This document shows positions 17,459-26,801 of a DNA stretch of 46,883 nucleotides, piece after piece. Under the pieces are notes generated by a model that worked only from the letters and a program-made list of their open reading frames with translations, was not told the DNA's origin and searched no databases. The first letter of the stretch is position 1, and the number at the start of each line of letters is the position of its first letter. A program made the translations under genes and the position numbers. The DNA is from Caballeronia jiangsuensis (lineage in GTDB: Bacteria > Pseudomonadota > Gammaproteobacteria > Burkholderiales > Burkholderiaceae), in the NCBI GenBank assembly GCA_000648925.1, contig JFHF01000054.1:1-46883 (forward strand). The letters run 5' to 3'.

Positions 17459-17557
17459 CTGCTTGTCTGCGCACCTGGTTTCGGTACGAATGCTTAACCA
17501 ATGGTGGGCGCCCAACGGTGCGGAAGCAATTGCGAGATGTCGTTGGCGCGATGAGTA

Positions 17558-17740
17558 GATCTCGTGAGTCAGTTGGTCGATGCGAGTTTGCGGGTAATGC
17601 AGCTCCCGTTCTAGCTCACGGACCTCTCGCCGTTTCTCCGTCACCTCCAGATCCTTGGAGTGGACCTCGGCGAGCAGTTGCGGCGCGAGGGCGCGCAACT
17701 GCTCTGGACTGAGGTCGTCGAGGTCGGCCGGCGGGTTCAT
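17558..17740 (-). pseudogene. tnpC: IS66 transposase TnpC, N-terminal fragment
   Basis: From the Met at 17740, 61 residues match the start of IS66-family TnpC (MNPPADLDDLSPEQLRAL, then a Glu/Arg-rich leucine-zipper-like helix ending in DQLTHEI). Homology stops abruptly at about 17558 and the frame continues into unrelated sequence. The DDE catalytic domain is absent. A last trace of the 3' end may survive beside the terminal repeat near 17075-17110. Confidence 0.75.
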
Positions 17741-17805
17741 GCAGACCAGTCTGCCAGAACCCCGCAAACGCGAGAAGCACAACTGTATACGTCGCCGCCG
17801 AGACG

Positions 17806-18174
17806 TCAGATTATGCGTATCACGCCATCTTGGCCGATCCGCTGCCACGGCAGCCCGAGCACCAAGCCCGCCAGTTGCTCATGCGTGAGTACCTGCTGCT
17901 TGGGTTCGCTGCCAGCGTGAGGCCAGGCGAACTGCCCCTCGTTCAGCCGGCGCGCTGCCAACCAGATGCCGATGCCGTCGTGGACGAGAACTTTCAGTCG
18001 ATTGGCGCGGCGGTTGGTGAACAGATAGGCGTGGTGCGGATGCGCGGCGCCGAACACCTTCACCACGCGCCCCAACGCCGTGTCGAAGCCGGCCCGCATG
18101 TCCAGCGGATCGACTGCTAGCCAGATCTCGTCGACACGAATCACCGCAGCCACTCGCGCAACCATGTCGCGCAT
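17806..18174 (-). CDS. tnpB: IS66-family accessory protein TnpB
   Basis: This 122-residue protein matches the IS66 Orf2/TnpB family: IWLAVDPLDMRAGFDTALGRV, AYLFTNRRANRLKVLVHDGIG, IWLAARRLNEGQF and a C-terminal LVLGLPWQRIG. The usual protein starts near VIRVDEIW, so the true start may be about 10 residues inside. It overlaps the tnpA 3' end, as is typical for coupled translation in these elements. Confidence 0.88.
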   Translation of the reverse strand: MRDMVARVAAVIRVDEIWLAVDPLDMRAGFDTALGRVVKVFGAAHPHHAYLFTNRRANRLKVLVHDGIGIWLAARRLNEGQFAWPHAGSEPKQQVLTHEQLAGLVLGLPWQRIGQDGVIRII

Positions 18175-18527
18175 TGCGCGGCTTCGGAGACTGGCCGGCT
18201 CACTGTTATCGACTGATTGCCCCGGCGAACTTCGACCCGGATTTCGGGCGAGGCTACCTCCTTTGCCCCCATCGCAACGGGAACGAACGCTGGCAGTGGT
18301 GTCGATTGAGCTTCTACGGGGCTTTCAGACAACCGCTTCGGAAGTCTGCCTTCTGCCTGATCAAGCCAACGGCGCAATAGATTCGCGTTGAGCCGATGTT
18401 CCAGCGCGACGGCCGACACCGACACGCCGGTGCCCAAGCAAGCGGCGACAACGCGCGCCTTGAATTCTTCGGTGTAGCGCCGGCGACGGCGACGCGTCGG
18501 TAAAGCCTCTTCTTCAATAGTGTTCAC
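18141..18527 (-). CDS. tnpA: IS66-family protein TnpA
   Basis: From a GTG at 18527 it encodes 128 residues with the helix-turn-helix of IS66 TnpA (RRRRYTEEFKARVVAACLG, VSVSAVALEHRLNANLLRRWL) and a typical C-terminal domain ending ATWLREWLR. The frame extends a little further upstream, but no family similarity is seen there. It probably binds the element ends. Confidence 0.85.
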   Translation of the reverse strand: MNTIEEEALPTRRRRRRYTEEFKARVVAACLGTGVSVSAVALEHRLNANLLRRWLDQAEGRLPKRLSESPVEAQSTPLPAFVPVAMGAKEVASPEIRVEVRRGNQSITVSRPVSEAAQCATWLREWLR

Positions 18528-18607
18528 GTGTCTGCTTATTCGCTTTGATGGACACGATACTCCCAAGCGCTTCAACCACGATCAAGGTGAGTTTCCAGGC
18601 CGCTTAC

Positions 18608-18615
18608 GTTACACC
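18608..18615. repeat. Target-site duplication, IS66 element (left side copy)
   Basis: GTTACACC abuts the CGCTTAC end of the element and matches GTTACATC at the other flank in seven of eight bases. Confidence 0.75.
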
Positions 18616-18878
18616 GCCGAGTCGGCCCTTCATCCCTCCACGCTCGCGGCTTATCCCACAAGGCATGTAAGTCATCGGATGCGTTACCGGCTTCTCCACA
18701 GTTCGCCTGAGAACAATGCCCCATGCTGCCGGGCTCATAAGCATGTTATAAAGCCATCGGACAACGAATTGACAAGCCAATAAATTCGCTCGTGTTCGGA
18801 AATTCAGAACGACCCGTTCGTCGTTTTTTGATTGACAAATATTGAAAGATATCGCCCTTATATACGTAGGAACTTGCG

Positions 18879-19652
18879 ATGAATCTAGTGGAAATGCTAC
18901 AGGCGGCAGGCGTAGATGGTCACAAGGCTGATTTTTATCTCGCATCGCTGGAGCTCGGAGAAGCGACCGTTGCCACCATCGCGCAAAAGGCGGGGATCGG
19001 TCGCACAAATGCTTATGAAGTGCTCGACCGTCTTCTCGCAACAGGCCTTGTTGCAACTGTTCAAAAAGGTGCTCGCAGCTATGTCATTCCACAAGATCCG
19101 ATAGCGCTTCTTCGACGCGTTGAATGCCAGCGCCAAGTTGTGCAAGACGTGTTGCCACAGTTGCGTGCTTTGCATAATTCCTCCGGAGGGAAACCTCAAG
19201 TTCGCTTCTTTGTCGGTGTCGAAGGTATCAAGACTGTCCTCGACGAAATGGTCGAGTCCGGAACTCAAGAGCTTCGTGCAATCATGTCGAATAGCGAACT
19301 GTTCAGAATGCCGGGTTACGAGACCATCGCGAGCGTTGTTGCCAAGCGCGTCAAGTCCGGGATCCCGCTTCGGATTATTCGCTGCGGGCCGCCTGACAAT
19401 CGTGACCTCTGGCGTAGTTCGCAGCGAGAACGCCGGACGTTGAGATTCGCCCCTGAATCCTTTGACGCCGGCGTCACCACCTACCTCTATGACGATAGGG
19501 TTGCTTTTATCTCGTCAAAAGCCGAACATTACGCTCTATCGATCCAGAGCGCGGAACTCTGTGCGTTTCAAACGAATTTTTTTGAGATTCTCTGGGCTTC
19601 TAGCACGCCCGATGAAGAACGCAGCGAATTGAGTCTCAGGAGCCTGCCGTAG
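18879..19652 (+). CDS. TrmB-like HTH transcriptional regulator
   Basis: The ATG at 18879 has AGGAA about 9 bp upstream. The 257-residue protein has an N-terminal winged helix of the TrmB type (residues about 1-75: VATIAQKAGIGRTNAYEVLDRLLATGLVATV), a coiled linker, and a C-terminal TrmB-associated or phospholipase-D-like domain (VRFFVGVEGIKTVLDEM, IPLRIIRCGP, TYLYDDRVAFISS). Such proteins act as sugar- or metabolite-responsive regulators in other organisms. No enzyme gene is co-directional here, so its target is unknown. A hairpin lies immediately after the stop. Confidence 0.82.
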   Translation: MNLVEMLQAAGVDGHKADFYLASLELGEATVATIAQKAGIGRTNAYEVLDRLLATGLVATVQKGARSYVIPQDPIALLRRVECQRQVVQDVLPQLRALHNSSGGKPQVRFFVGVEGIKTVLDEMVESGTQELRAIMSNSELFRMPGYETIASVVAKRVKSGIPLRIIRCGPPDNRDLWRSSQRERRTLRFAPESFDAGVTTYLYDDRVAFISSKAEHYALSIQSAELCAFQTNFFEILWASSTPDEERSELSLRSLP

Positions 19653-19700
19653 TGCTAGTCTTCGATCGTCCGCCCGCGTGACGATGTTTCTCGACTAGCA
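19653..19700 (+). terminator. Nested hairpin directly after the TrmB-like gene
   Basis: Outer arms TGCTAGTC (19653-19660) and GACTAGCA (19693-19700) enclose inner arms ATCGTC (19665-19670) and GACGAT (19680-19685). There is no T-run afterwards, so it may be a 3'-end stabilising hairpin rather than an intrinsic terminator. Confidence 0.4.
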
Positions 19701-19843
19701 ATTCTATCGATCCACTGACAGAGTGGCATACCGCAGGGGCGTCACGAACATTTACCTAACTAACCAGTAAGCGGTTCTTAGACAACAACGCGTAAGTCCG
19801 ACGCGGTGAACTTCTGGCCAGTGCAGACAGACAATCGGCCTCT

Positions 19844-20551
19844 TCATGCATCTTCAAGCGATGGCTCTGGTGCCCGAGGCATCCGGACAAATCCCGGCAA
19901 ATCTTCAATGCGATTAAGCCAATCCGTTAGATTCGGATATGGTTCCAATGAAATGCCGCCTTCGGGTGCGTGAGCGATGTATGTGTAGGCAGCGATGTCG
20001 GCTACTGTCAACATATCTCCAATGGCATAAACGTGCTTTGAAAAATGCTCCTCAGCAACCGAGAAGAATTTGGTCGCAATATCGATGGCAGTGACGAACG
20101 GGACCAACTCTTCATCGTAAACCACCAGGCGCCGTGCAGCGCAGGGTCCGTACGCTATTGGTCCGGAGCAGTAAGAAAACCATTGTTGAACTAACGCTTC
20201 GCGCACCGGGTCATCGGGCAACCAGTTGTCGCCGTAGGTGCGCGCGAGATAAACAAGAATGGCGGTGGACTCATGCAGTGTGACGTCTCCGTCAACTATT
20301 ACCGGCACGAGAGAATGTGGATTAAGTCGACGGTATTCGAGCTGTTTTAGAAAACCACTCTTCGGGTCTACATTTATCTTTTCATATGGAAGACCTAAAA
20401 GCGACAGGAACAACTCGACGCGATGCCCGTGCCCGGAGTAAGTCATCGAATAAAGACGGATCGGCTTGTCCGGCCACTTATTTCCTCTTGATACGCCATG
20501 CTGAGATGCTGAGGAAAGCAGGTTGTCACCTTCGGCGCCATCGTCATACAT
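19844..20551 (-). CDS. Glutathione S-transferase family protein
   Basis: A 235-residue GST. The thioredoxin-like domain (about residues 30-110) has IRLYSMTYSGHGHRVELFLS, the cis-Pro loop LVPVIVDGD and the glutathione gamma-glutamyl site LHESTAI (Glu94-Ser95). The all-helical C-terminal domain carries the N-capping box MLTVADIAAYTYIA. About 28 extra residues precede the fold, but the ATG at 20551 has a very strong ribosome site (AGAGAGGAAGAA), so the extension appears real. It converges on the TrmB-like gene. The electrophilic substrate is unknown. Confidence 0.92.
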   Translation of the reverse strand: MYDDGAEGDNLLSSASQHGVSRGNKWPDKPIRLYSMTYSGHGHRVELFLSLLGLPYEKINVDPKSGFLKQLEYRRLNPHSLVPVIVDGDVTLHESTAILVYLARTYGDNWLPDDPVREALVQQWFSYCSGPIAYGPCAARRLVVYDEELVPFVTAIDIATKFFSVAEEHFSKHVYAIGDMLTVADIAAYTYIAHAPEGGISLEPYPNLTDWLNRIEDLPGFVRMPRAPEPSLEDA

Positions 20552-20974
20552 AATTTCTTCCTCTCTAAGAAATCGCGAGATATCACATTACACAGCGGCA
20601 TTGCTAGCCCGTGCACAACCACAGAGATCAAAAATTTAAGAGACGTCTGGCTAACGATGGCACAACCGTTTGTCTTGAAGGGTTCTGAACCAAGGTGCGC
20701 AAGTGCGGCGTTCTCGTGACCAAAATGACCTCGTTTATTCAGTCGCTTAATCGTAAGCGTCGCGCCATAGAGTGTCGCGCACACCCGTCTTTTTCAGAGG
20801 ATATTTGGGTGTACATCTCTGTTTTAATTATATTTTTTGTGTATTACTGTTGCGAACGACTAAAAAGACGCGTCTGTGCTGGGTGATGGGACAGGACGGG
20901 TCCATGGAACACCTAATTACGTATGCCAAACGCTCCGCGAATGCGTGCGTCGCATCCGCCTACCTTTGGTGCTG
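20552..20974. other. Intergenic region
   Basis: About 420 bp upstream of the GST gene, AT-rich around 20815-20860. It should hold the GST promoter and the 3' end of the LysR transcript. No gene, repeat or strong terminator was recognised. Confidence 0.4.
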
Positions 20975-21904
20975 TCACGCTACATCTTCGGACAGTCCCA
21001 GCGCGCGGTCCCATTCAGGCTCCATGGCGAAAGTAGCTGACAAAAGATCCAAAAATAACTTGACCTTCGCTGTCGCGCGATGCGAAGTTGGGTACACCGC
21101 CGAAAAGTAGGGAACCTCAGTCCGATACTCGGGCAAAACTCTCACGAGAGTTCCGTCCAGTAAGTCTTTCCAGACTATCATGGTTGGAAGATATGCAATT
21201 CCCATCGCGCGATGAGCAAATTGGTTGACTAAGTGGACGCTATTGGAACGAAGTGCGGGGGTTAACGTCACCTCCTCGTGCTGAGACCCATGGTGCAGGA
21301 TCCATCGATTTCGCCACGGATAGTAACGATAACAAGCGAAATCATGCACACAAAGATCATCTGGGCTCGAAATAGGTGCGATGTTCCTTAGATATTCCGG
21401 TGAAGCGACAAATACACCTCGCATTCTGAAAAGTCGGCGTTCTATCAACGACTCGGACGCTGGCGGAAAAATCTGTAGCACAAGGTCGAAACCTTCCTGC
21501 ACTGGATCGACAACTTGATCGTTTGCGAAGATGTCAAATTCGACATGCGGATGACTTTTTCGGAATGTTTCAATCACAGCGGGTAAGTGCTGTAGCGCGA
21601 ATCCATTGAGCGCAGCGACGCGTAGCGTGCCCGTAAGTGCTGCGGTAATATTTTTTGATCGCTGAGAAAGCGCTTGCATGCGCTCCATCAAATCATGGCA
21701 ATCTCCGTAGTATGACAGGCCAATCTCTGATAACTTAACAGCTCTGCTCGAGCGGTGAAACAGCGACACGCCAAGATGTTCTTCGAGCTGCTGCACGCGC
21801 GTGCTGATGACGGACTTTGCTACATTGAGCTGCTGCGCTGCCGATCCGAAACTACCGGATTCGGTAACCCTCACGAACGCCTCAATGCTTAAATATAGGT
21901 CCAC
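20975..21904 (-). CDS. LysR-family transcriptional regulator
   Basis: This 309-residue protein has an N-terminal LysR winged helix (residues 1-60: FVRVTESGSFGSAAQQLNVAKSVISTRVQQLEEHLGVSLFHR) and a type 2 periplasmic-binding-like effector domain with the usual LRVAALNGFALQHLPAVIETF start. It belongs to the subgroup that often regulates a divergent oxidoreductase, but no divergent gene is found in the 440 bp upstream. Whether it acts on the pnp cluster 15 kb away cannot be judged. Confidence 0.93.
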   Translation of the reverse strand: MDLYLSIEAFVRVTESGSFGSAAQQLNVAKSVISTRVQQLEEHLGVSLFHRSSRAVKLSEIGLSYYGDCHDLMERMQALSQRSKNITAALTGTLRVAALNGFALQHLPAVIETFRKSHPHVEFDIFANDQVVDPVQEGFDLVLQIFPPASESLIERRLFRMRGVFVASPEYLRNIAPISSPDDLCVHDFACYRYYPWRNRWILHHGSQHEEVTLTPALRSNSVHLVNQFAHRAMGIAYLPTMIVWKDLLDGTLVRVLPEYRTEVPYFSAVYPTSHRATAKVKLFLDLLSATFAMEPEWDRALGLSEDVA

Positions 21905-22346
21905 CGTAGTCTCCTGCTATTGTTGTGTTCGTCAGTACTCATTGCGCTAGGATCGCGCCGATTTCAGCGCGTCGACCGTCGTAAGCTTCGTGACGATTAA
22001 ATGAAAACCTTACCACGTCGGAATATCGCTCGCTATGCTCGATGTCCCGCGTTAGTGGCGCCTTTGAGGTAAAAACGTCTTCGAAACGGCCGCCGCAATT
22101 GGCGTCTACACGGTCTCTAAGTGCAAGTTGAGAAGGACTGGTCTAGCTACGGGAACGCCGATCCACAGGGACAGCACTCATCACTCGCGCATAGCTCACG
22201 CGTATCATCCTCGAAAGGCAAGCAAGCCAGAATTTCTGACGCAACGGATCTTTGCGCCGAGATCGTTGTCGTCAATTGCGCAAGCGGTGACGTAGGCTAA
22301 CCCACCAAAATTGTTCGACACAGCTGATGAACAAGTTTTCGCTTCA
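21905..22346. other. Intergenic region
   Basis: About 440 bp between the LysR start and the 3' end of the HPP gene, both on the minus strand. It should contain the LysR promoter. No credible gene or strong structure was seen. Confidence 0.4.
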
Positions 22347-23510
22347 TCAAGCGGACTGTTGTTTAGCCGTGAGAGTTTGGCGATACAGACCTGAGATGAG
22401 GTCCGTCTCAGTGATCATTCCGACCAAGTGCTCCTCCTGATCAACCACGGGCACATGGTGGTGTCCGAAATGAGCGAACATAGGTACCAACTCTGCGATC
22501 GCGGTGTTCGTATCGACAGAACGAACCTCCGTGGTCGTGAGCGAACTAACGACTGCGTCGGTTCTCGAGGAGCGACCGAAAAGGCGCTCAACAATGCTCG
22601 CTCCTCTGCTACGCGGGACAATCACAAGATCTGGCCGAGTTACGATCCCTCGCAAACGATTCGAGGCATCTATCACAGGGAGTGCTTTCACTCGATGGCG
22701 CGCCAATAAGCGCAGCGCGCTGCGGGCACTTGTGTCGAGACCTACTGAGACCACCTGGCGGGTCATAATGTCCGCACACGTGAACTCTTTGAAGCGACGT
22801 GCGTAAGCCTGAAGTTGCGTCTCTCGTAGCAATGTCTCCAGGTCGTCGGGGTCGACGTCTAACCAGTCCTTTTGACGTGCGAGCACGGCTTCCAGATCTG
22901 CTCTTAGAAATGCAGCTGCGTCTGGTACGTTGCCTTGCACTAGGTTAGAACCCCCATCGGTTTTGGGCACTGCGTGGCCATGCGGGTAACGATGCCCCGT
23001 CAACGCATGAAACTCGATTGCACTCAACAAGAGAACAACTGATTGAACGCCCACTGGAGCAACTACGAACCCGTAGCCGAGTGTATGGATTGACTGTCCG
23101 CCCAGCACTGCCGTCAGCGCGACAGCGCCGGAGGGCGGATGTACACAGCGCAATGCGAACATTGCGCAGATAGCCATTCCTATCGCAAGCGCTGCGGCAG
23201 CGACAGGATCATGAATCAACATCGCACAGGTGACGCCCACCGTCGCTGAAACAAGATTTCCTCCGATGATGGACCAAGGCTGCGCAAGTGGGCTTGTAGG
23301 TACCGCAAATAAGAGCACGGCAGAAGCGCCCATCGGCGCGATCAAAAATGGGATGACCGACGCATCGCGGACCAGCAGGTGAGCGATACCACCTGTAAGA
23401 GCGATGCCGACGAGCGCACCAACTCCGGCGCGCAAACGTTCGGTCCACCGAAGAGTAACCGGGGCGGGGATGAACCCTCGCAACCAGCGGCGTAAATCGA
23501 AATACGGCAC
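22347..23510 (-). CDS. HPP-family membrane protein with CBS domain pair
   Basis: A 387-residue protein. Residues about 20-170 form the HPP domain with four or five membrane helices and its signature CVHPPSGAVAL. Residues about 240-380 are two CBS domains (FTCADIMTRQVVSVGLD, VIDASNRLRGIVTRPDL, then VPMFAHFGHHHVPVVDQEEHLVGMITETDLI). HPP proteins include nitrite transporters in other organisms, and the CBS pair would bind adenine nucleotides and gate function. It is probably transcribed alone. Confidence 0.9.
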   Translation of the reverse strand: MPYFDLRRWLRGFIPAPVTLRWTERLRAGVGALVGIALTGGIAHLLVRDASVIPFLIAPMGASAVLLFAVPTSPLAQPWSIIGGNLVSATVGVTCAMLIHDPVAAAALAIGMAICAMFALRCVHPPSGAVALTAVLGGQSIHTLGYGFVVAPVGVQSVVLLLSAIEFHALTGHRYPHGHAVPKTDGGSNLVQGNVPDAAAFLRADLEAVLARQKDWLDVDPDDLETLLRETQLQAYARRFKEFTCADIMTRQVVSVGLDTSARSALRLLARHRVKALPVIDASNRLRGIVTRPDLVIVPRSRGASIVERLFGRSSRTDAVVSSLTTTEVRSVDTNTAIAELVPMFAHFGHHHVPVVDQEEHLVGMITETDLISGLYRQTLTAKQQSA

Positions 23511-23679
23511 GATTTTCAGCTCCGAGAGATGCTCGTCATGCAGTCCGTAGGCTGTGCACGGAGGTTAGTCGAGAGATTGCAGGCGCGCTTTTCGTACGCG
23601 CCTCGAGGTTGCCGCTGCCGCTACAAGCAAGTCATTCCAACATGCTTGCCGAAGAGGGGAAAGTGCGTAGCTCACGTTA

Positions 23680-24345
23680 CTAAGAGGTCAAATCGGCACC
23701 GCTTGAACAATCTGCATGTGGTTGCAGATATGACAACAACATCTCCACATGCATTGTCGAAACTTTCTCATGTCTGGCCTTGTCCGAGTAGTCTCGACCT
23801 ACCAAAGCAAGCAGACTGGATCTGTTCGATACAGTGAAATACCCCATTCCAATCATCGTCACAGCGAAGTCCAGCGCATCAACTCCTGCCCGGAATTCAC
23901 GCATCGCCACACCACGAGCGATGGTCACACGAATGGTTCGCACCAGCGGCGATATTGCTTCGCGAACCTGCGTCGATTTCTTTAAATATTGCCCTTCGTG
24001 CAGATTCTCGTTGTTTATCAGACTTGTCCAGTGCGGATTGTCTCGAAGATGCGCCCACATTGACAGCGCAAGCTTACGAATAGCGATCGCAGGTGAGACA
24101 ACCTGAAGATCCAACATTGCTTCTCTTGCAGAAAATTCGGTGTACATCGCGTCGAGGACGGCGATGTAGAGTCCTTCTTTGTTTCCGAAGTAGTCGTAGA
24201 GCATCCGCTCGTTTTCTTCTGCTGCTTCTGCAATGCCGTCAATCCGTGCACCAGCTAACCCAAACATCGCAAATTGGGTTATAGCCGCGTCAAGGATGCG
24301 CTTTCGTGTCCCCTTAGGGTCCCTCTTGACTCTTTGCTGTCTCAT
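23680..24345 (-). CDS. TetR-family transcriptional regulator
   Basis: I choose the ATG at 24345 because AGAAGGA lies at ideal distance; the longer frame to 24417 would start with GTG inside the end of kup. The 221-residue protein has the TetR helix-turn-helix near the N-terminus (TRKRILDAAITQFAMFGLAGARIDGIAEAAEENERMLYDYFGNKEGLY) and a C-terminal domain with the NPHWTSLINNENLHEG segment seen in RutR-like regulators. It follows kup by about 70 bp on the same strand and may be co-transcribed. Its target is unknown. Confidence 0.9.
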   Translation of the reverse strand: MRQQRVKRDPKGTRKRILDAAITQFAMFGLAGARIDGIAEAAEENERMLYDYFGNKEGLYIAVLDAMYTEFSAREAMLDLQVVSPAIAIRKLALSMWAHLRDNPHWTSLINNENLHEGQYLKKSTQVREAISPLVRTIRVTIARGVAMREFRAGVDALDFAVTMIGMGYFTVSNRSSLLALVGRDYSDKARHEKVSTMHVEMLLSYLQPHADCSSGADLTS

Positions 24346-24413
24346 TTTTTCCTTCTGTTCGAGTTCACTCTGCTGGAGCCCTCGATTTTTCGTATATATG
24401 TCGTACAGCGCGG

Positions 24414-26336
24414 TCACCGCGGCTCAGATGCTTTCCGCAGCGAGAGATTGATTTGGCCACCGAGCTCCACTACCCGGCTTGCAGGCAAACTGTAGTACTC
24501 GGCGGCATGAGCAGTGTTACGGGCGAGAAATGCGAAAAGCTTTTCTCGACACGAGGTCACCACCGAGGTTCCGCCTTGAGCCCGAATTGAATCTCGTGCG
24601 AGGAAGAACGATGTATCGGCGACGTCGTAATGCCAACACGGGATACGTCCTTCCACGAGGCGCAGCGCGGCTGGTAGATCCGGAACTTCCATCCAACCGT
24701 GGCGAACTCTGACCCCAAAGCATCCTCGGCCGAGACTTTCAACGATGGCCTTGTCTGGTCCGTCAACGAATGGCATCGCCTCGGTTGTTCCTGCGATGAA
24801 GATGTTCGTATCATGAAGGACACGGTTATGTTTCAGGTTGTGCATGAACGCGGTTGGGGTCACGCCGACGACGCTGGTCGGAAATACAGCGGTACCCTCC
24901 ACCCGCGTCGGTCTATCACTGCCATGAAGCAGCGAGCGCAGGACTACTCGCAGCGGCGGGTTCTCTTTTTTGATGTGCGCAATAAGGATCGCACGCCCGT
25001 GATGCCATGTCATGAGGACTGTGAACAACACGGTCCCAGCGAGCAGCGGAAACCAGCCCCCTTCGACCACTTTCCTCGCGTTGCTCGAGACAAAAAGCAC
25101 GTCAACCATTGCCAAGGGGCCGATGATTCCTAAAGCCTTGCGGCGACTCCAGCACCATGAGGTTCGCGCGATGACGAACATGAGAACAGTGGTGAGAAGC
25201 ATTGTCGAAGCCACGGCGATGCCGTAGGCCGAGGCAAGACTGCCCGACGAGCGGAACAACAACACCAATAAGATCACAGCCAAACACAGCGAGCGATTCA
25301 CGAATGGAACGAAAACCTGCCCCAAGGCTTGCGTAGAAGTGTGTACCACCGACAATCGAGGAAGCAGACCGAGTTGCACCGCTTGATTGGTCATGGAGAA
25401 CGCACCGGAGATGACCGCTTGCGAAGCGATGACTGTGGCACCAGCCGCTAAAGCTACGAGCGGTATCAGAGCCCAACCAGGCGCCGACATGAAGAAGGGC
25501 TGCTGAGCGGCAGATGGTTCGCTTAACACCAATGCCGCCTGGCCGAAGTAATTGATGACAAGACTAGGAAGGACCAGCGCAAGCCACACTAGGCGGATTG
25601 GCTTCTTCCCGAAATGTCCCATGTCAGCATAGAGCGCTTCGCCACCAGTCAGCGCAAGGAACACCGATCCCAAAACGACAAACGCCGTCTTCGGGTTGTC
25701 CGCTACGAAATTGAAAGCGTAACTGGGCAAAGCGGCCTCAAGCACCGTGGGATGCTGAACCACGTGTAACACGCCAAGCGCAGCGAGGATCAGGAACCAC
25801 GTGACCATCACTGGGGCAAACAACTTGCCTACCAACCCCGTTCCAAACCTTTGAATAGCAAACAGACAGATGAGAATCGCAAGGGATACCGGAACAATCC
25901 AATGCGTCAGCGACCTGCTTACAAGCGAAAGCCCCTCCACGGCCGAGACCACTGACACGGCGGGCGTGATCATCGAGTCTCCGTAGAACATCGCCGCACC
26001 GAAGACTCCAACGACGAGGAGCACGCTTCGTAGATGCCGAGGGGCTGCTCGTGAAGACAGGGTGGCCAACGTAAGTATGCCTCCCTCCCCGCCACTATCG
26101 GCGCGCATCACGAAACAAACATATTTGAATGTGACGACGACGAGTATCGACCAAAGGATCAGCGATACCACTCCGAACACGTTCGTCTGAGAAACCCCTC
26201 CTGCGGCCTTTAAACACTCCCGCAGCGTGTAAAGCGGGCTCGTACCGATATCTCCGAAAACGACTCCGATGGCACCAAATGCCAACGCAGAGGTTCCCTG
26301 TTTGGGATGCGACATATTCAGAGTGGATGCGGACAT
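24414..26336 (-). CDS. kup: Kup-type low-affinity potassium transporter
   Basis: A 640-residue K+/H+ symporter with the Kup signature near the N-terminus (GVVFGDIGTSPLYTLRECL), 12 predicted membrane helices and a cytosolic C-terminal domain ending near residue 630. GEALYADMGHFG and the FGAAMFYGDSMITPAVSVVSAVEGL loop are highly typical. The ATG at 26336 has GCGAGGAT upstream. Kup imports K+ at the inner membrane. The gene lies upstream of the TetR regulator. Confidence 0.96.
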   Translation of the reverse strand: MSASTLNMSHPKQGTSALAFGAIGVVFGDIGTSPLYTLRECLKAAGGVSQTNVFGVVSLILWSILVVVTFKYVCFVMRADSGGEGGILTLATLSSRAAPRHLRSVLLVVGVFGAAMFYGDSMITPAVSVVSAVEGLSLVSRSLTHWIVPVSLAILICLFAIQRFGTGLVGKLFAPVMVTWFLILAALGVLHVVQHPTVLEAALPSYAFNFVADNPKTAFVVLGSVFLALTGGEALYADMGHFGKKPIRLVWLALVLPSLVINYFGQAALVLSEPSAAQQPFFMSAPGWALIPLVALAAGATVIASQAVISGAFSMTNQAVQLGLLPRLSVVHTSTQALGQVFVPFVNRSLCLAVILLVLLFRSSGSLASAYGIAVASTMLLTTVLMFVIARTSWCWSRRKALGIIGPLAMVDVLFVSSNARKVVEGGWFPLLAGTVLFTVLMTWHHGRAILIAHIKKENPPLRVVLRSLLHGSDRPTRVEGTAVFPTSVVGVTPTAFMHNLKHNRVLHDTNIFIAGTTEAMPFVDGPDKAIVESLGRGCFGVRVRHGWMEVPDLPAALRLVEGRIPCWHYDVADTSFFLARDSIRAQGGTSVVTSCREKLFAFLARNTAHAAEYYSLPASRVVELGGQINLSLRKASEPR

Positions 26337-26537
26337 AAATCCTCGCCGATATCTGAGGTGTCTCTAGGTTCGACAGGTCGCTACGTCACGTCCGCTGAGA
26401 ACAGTAAGCTTCACGTGTTTGCGGTAGTTGCCGAACGTTGTAGGGCTTCGTCGCATTCGCGTTAAAGCGCCCAACTAAGACCAGAGTGTGTCCTTGACGC
26501 GCTGACACTCTCACCAAGTCCAAATTCAATTCCGCTG

Positions 26538-26792
26538 CTACGAGCGTTCGCCGGTCTTTACCGCGGTAGCAACGACTGCATCTGCTGCTGCCATCGCCTC
26601 TTCGCGCGATAGCGCTCTTCCACTGGCGACATTCCCGCTGCCGTGAAACGATTCGATCTCCCAGCACCATTCACCTGTCAACTCGTCCTGCCAAACGCAG
26701 GCGCGTCGATGGGCCATCGAGTGCAAATTAGGATCAAGCTCTCGTATCCACGACGGAAAATCTGCCTCTTCACTACAGCACCAACCACTCAT
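26538..26792 (-). CDS. Small conserved-type hypothetical protein (84 aa)
   Basis: The ATG at 26792 has a strong ribosome site (GGAGCGGGG). The sequence has the features of a real small cytosolic protein: WIRELDPNLHSMAHRRACVW, WCWEIESFHGSG, and a C-terminal amphipathic helix REEAMAAADAVV. It is 9 bp downstream of the efflux outer-membrane gene on the same strand, so it may be the last gene of the efflux operon. I recognise no named family. Confidence 0.6.
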   Translation of the reverse strand: MSGWCCSEEADFPSWIRELDPNLHSMAHRRACVWQDELTGEWCWEIESFHGSGNVASGRALSREEAMAAADAVVATAVKTGERS

Positions 26793-26801
26793 TCCCCGCT
26801 C

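Larger units (their letters stand above)
17074..18607 (-). mobile_element. Internally deleted IS66-family insertion sequence
   Basis: The element begins and ends with imperfect inverted repeats whose tips are GTAAGCG (17074-17080, and as reverse complement CGCTTAC at 18601-18607). It is oriented on the minus strand with tnpA, tnpB and a 61-codon stub of tnpC in the usual order. Its length of 1,534 bp is about 1 kb below a full IS66-type element because most of tnpC is missing. The near-perfect 8-bp flanking duplication fixes the boundaries. Without the TnpC transposase it cannot move on its own. Confidence 0.85.

Noticed and set aside
18832..18864. TTGACA and TATATA before the TrmB-like gene as a sigma-70 promoter
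   Set aside because: The hexamers are 21 bp apart, too far for a standard promoter; reported only as uncertain.
20975..21904. The LysR gene as the PnpR regulator of the nitrophenol cluster
   Set aside because: It is 15 kb away with no shared site nearby, and its sequence could not be distinguished from other LysR regulators by eye.
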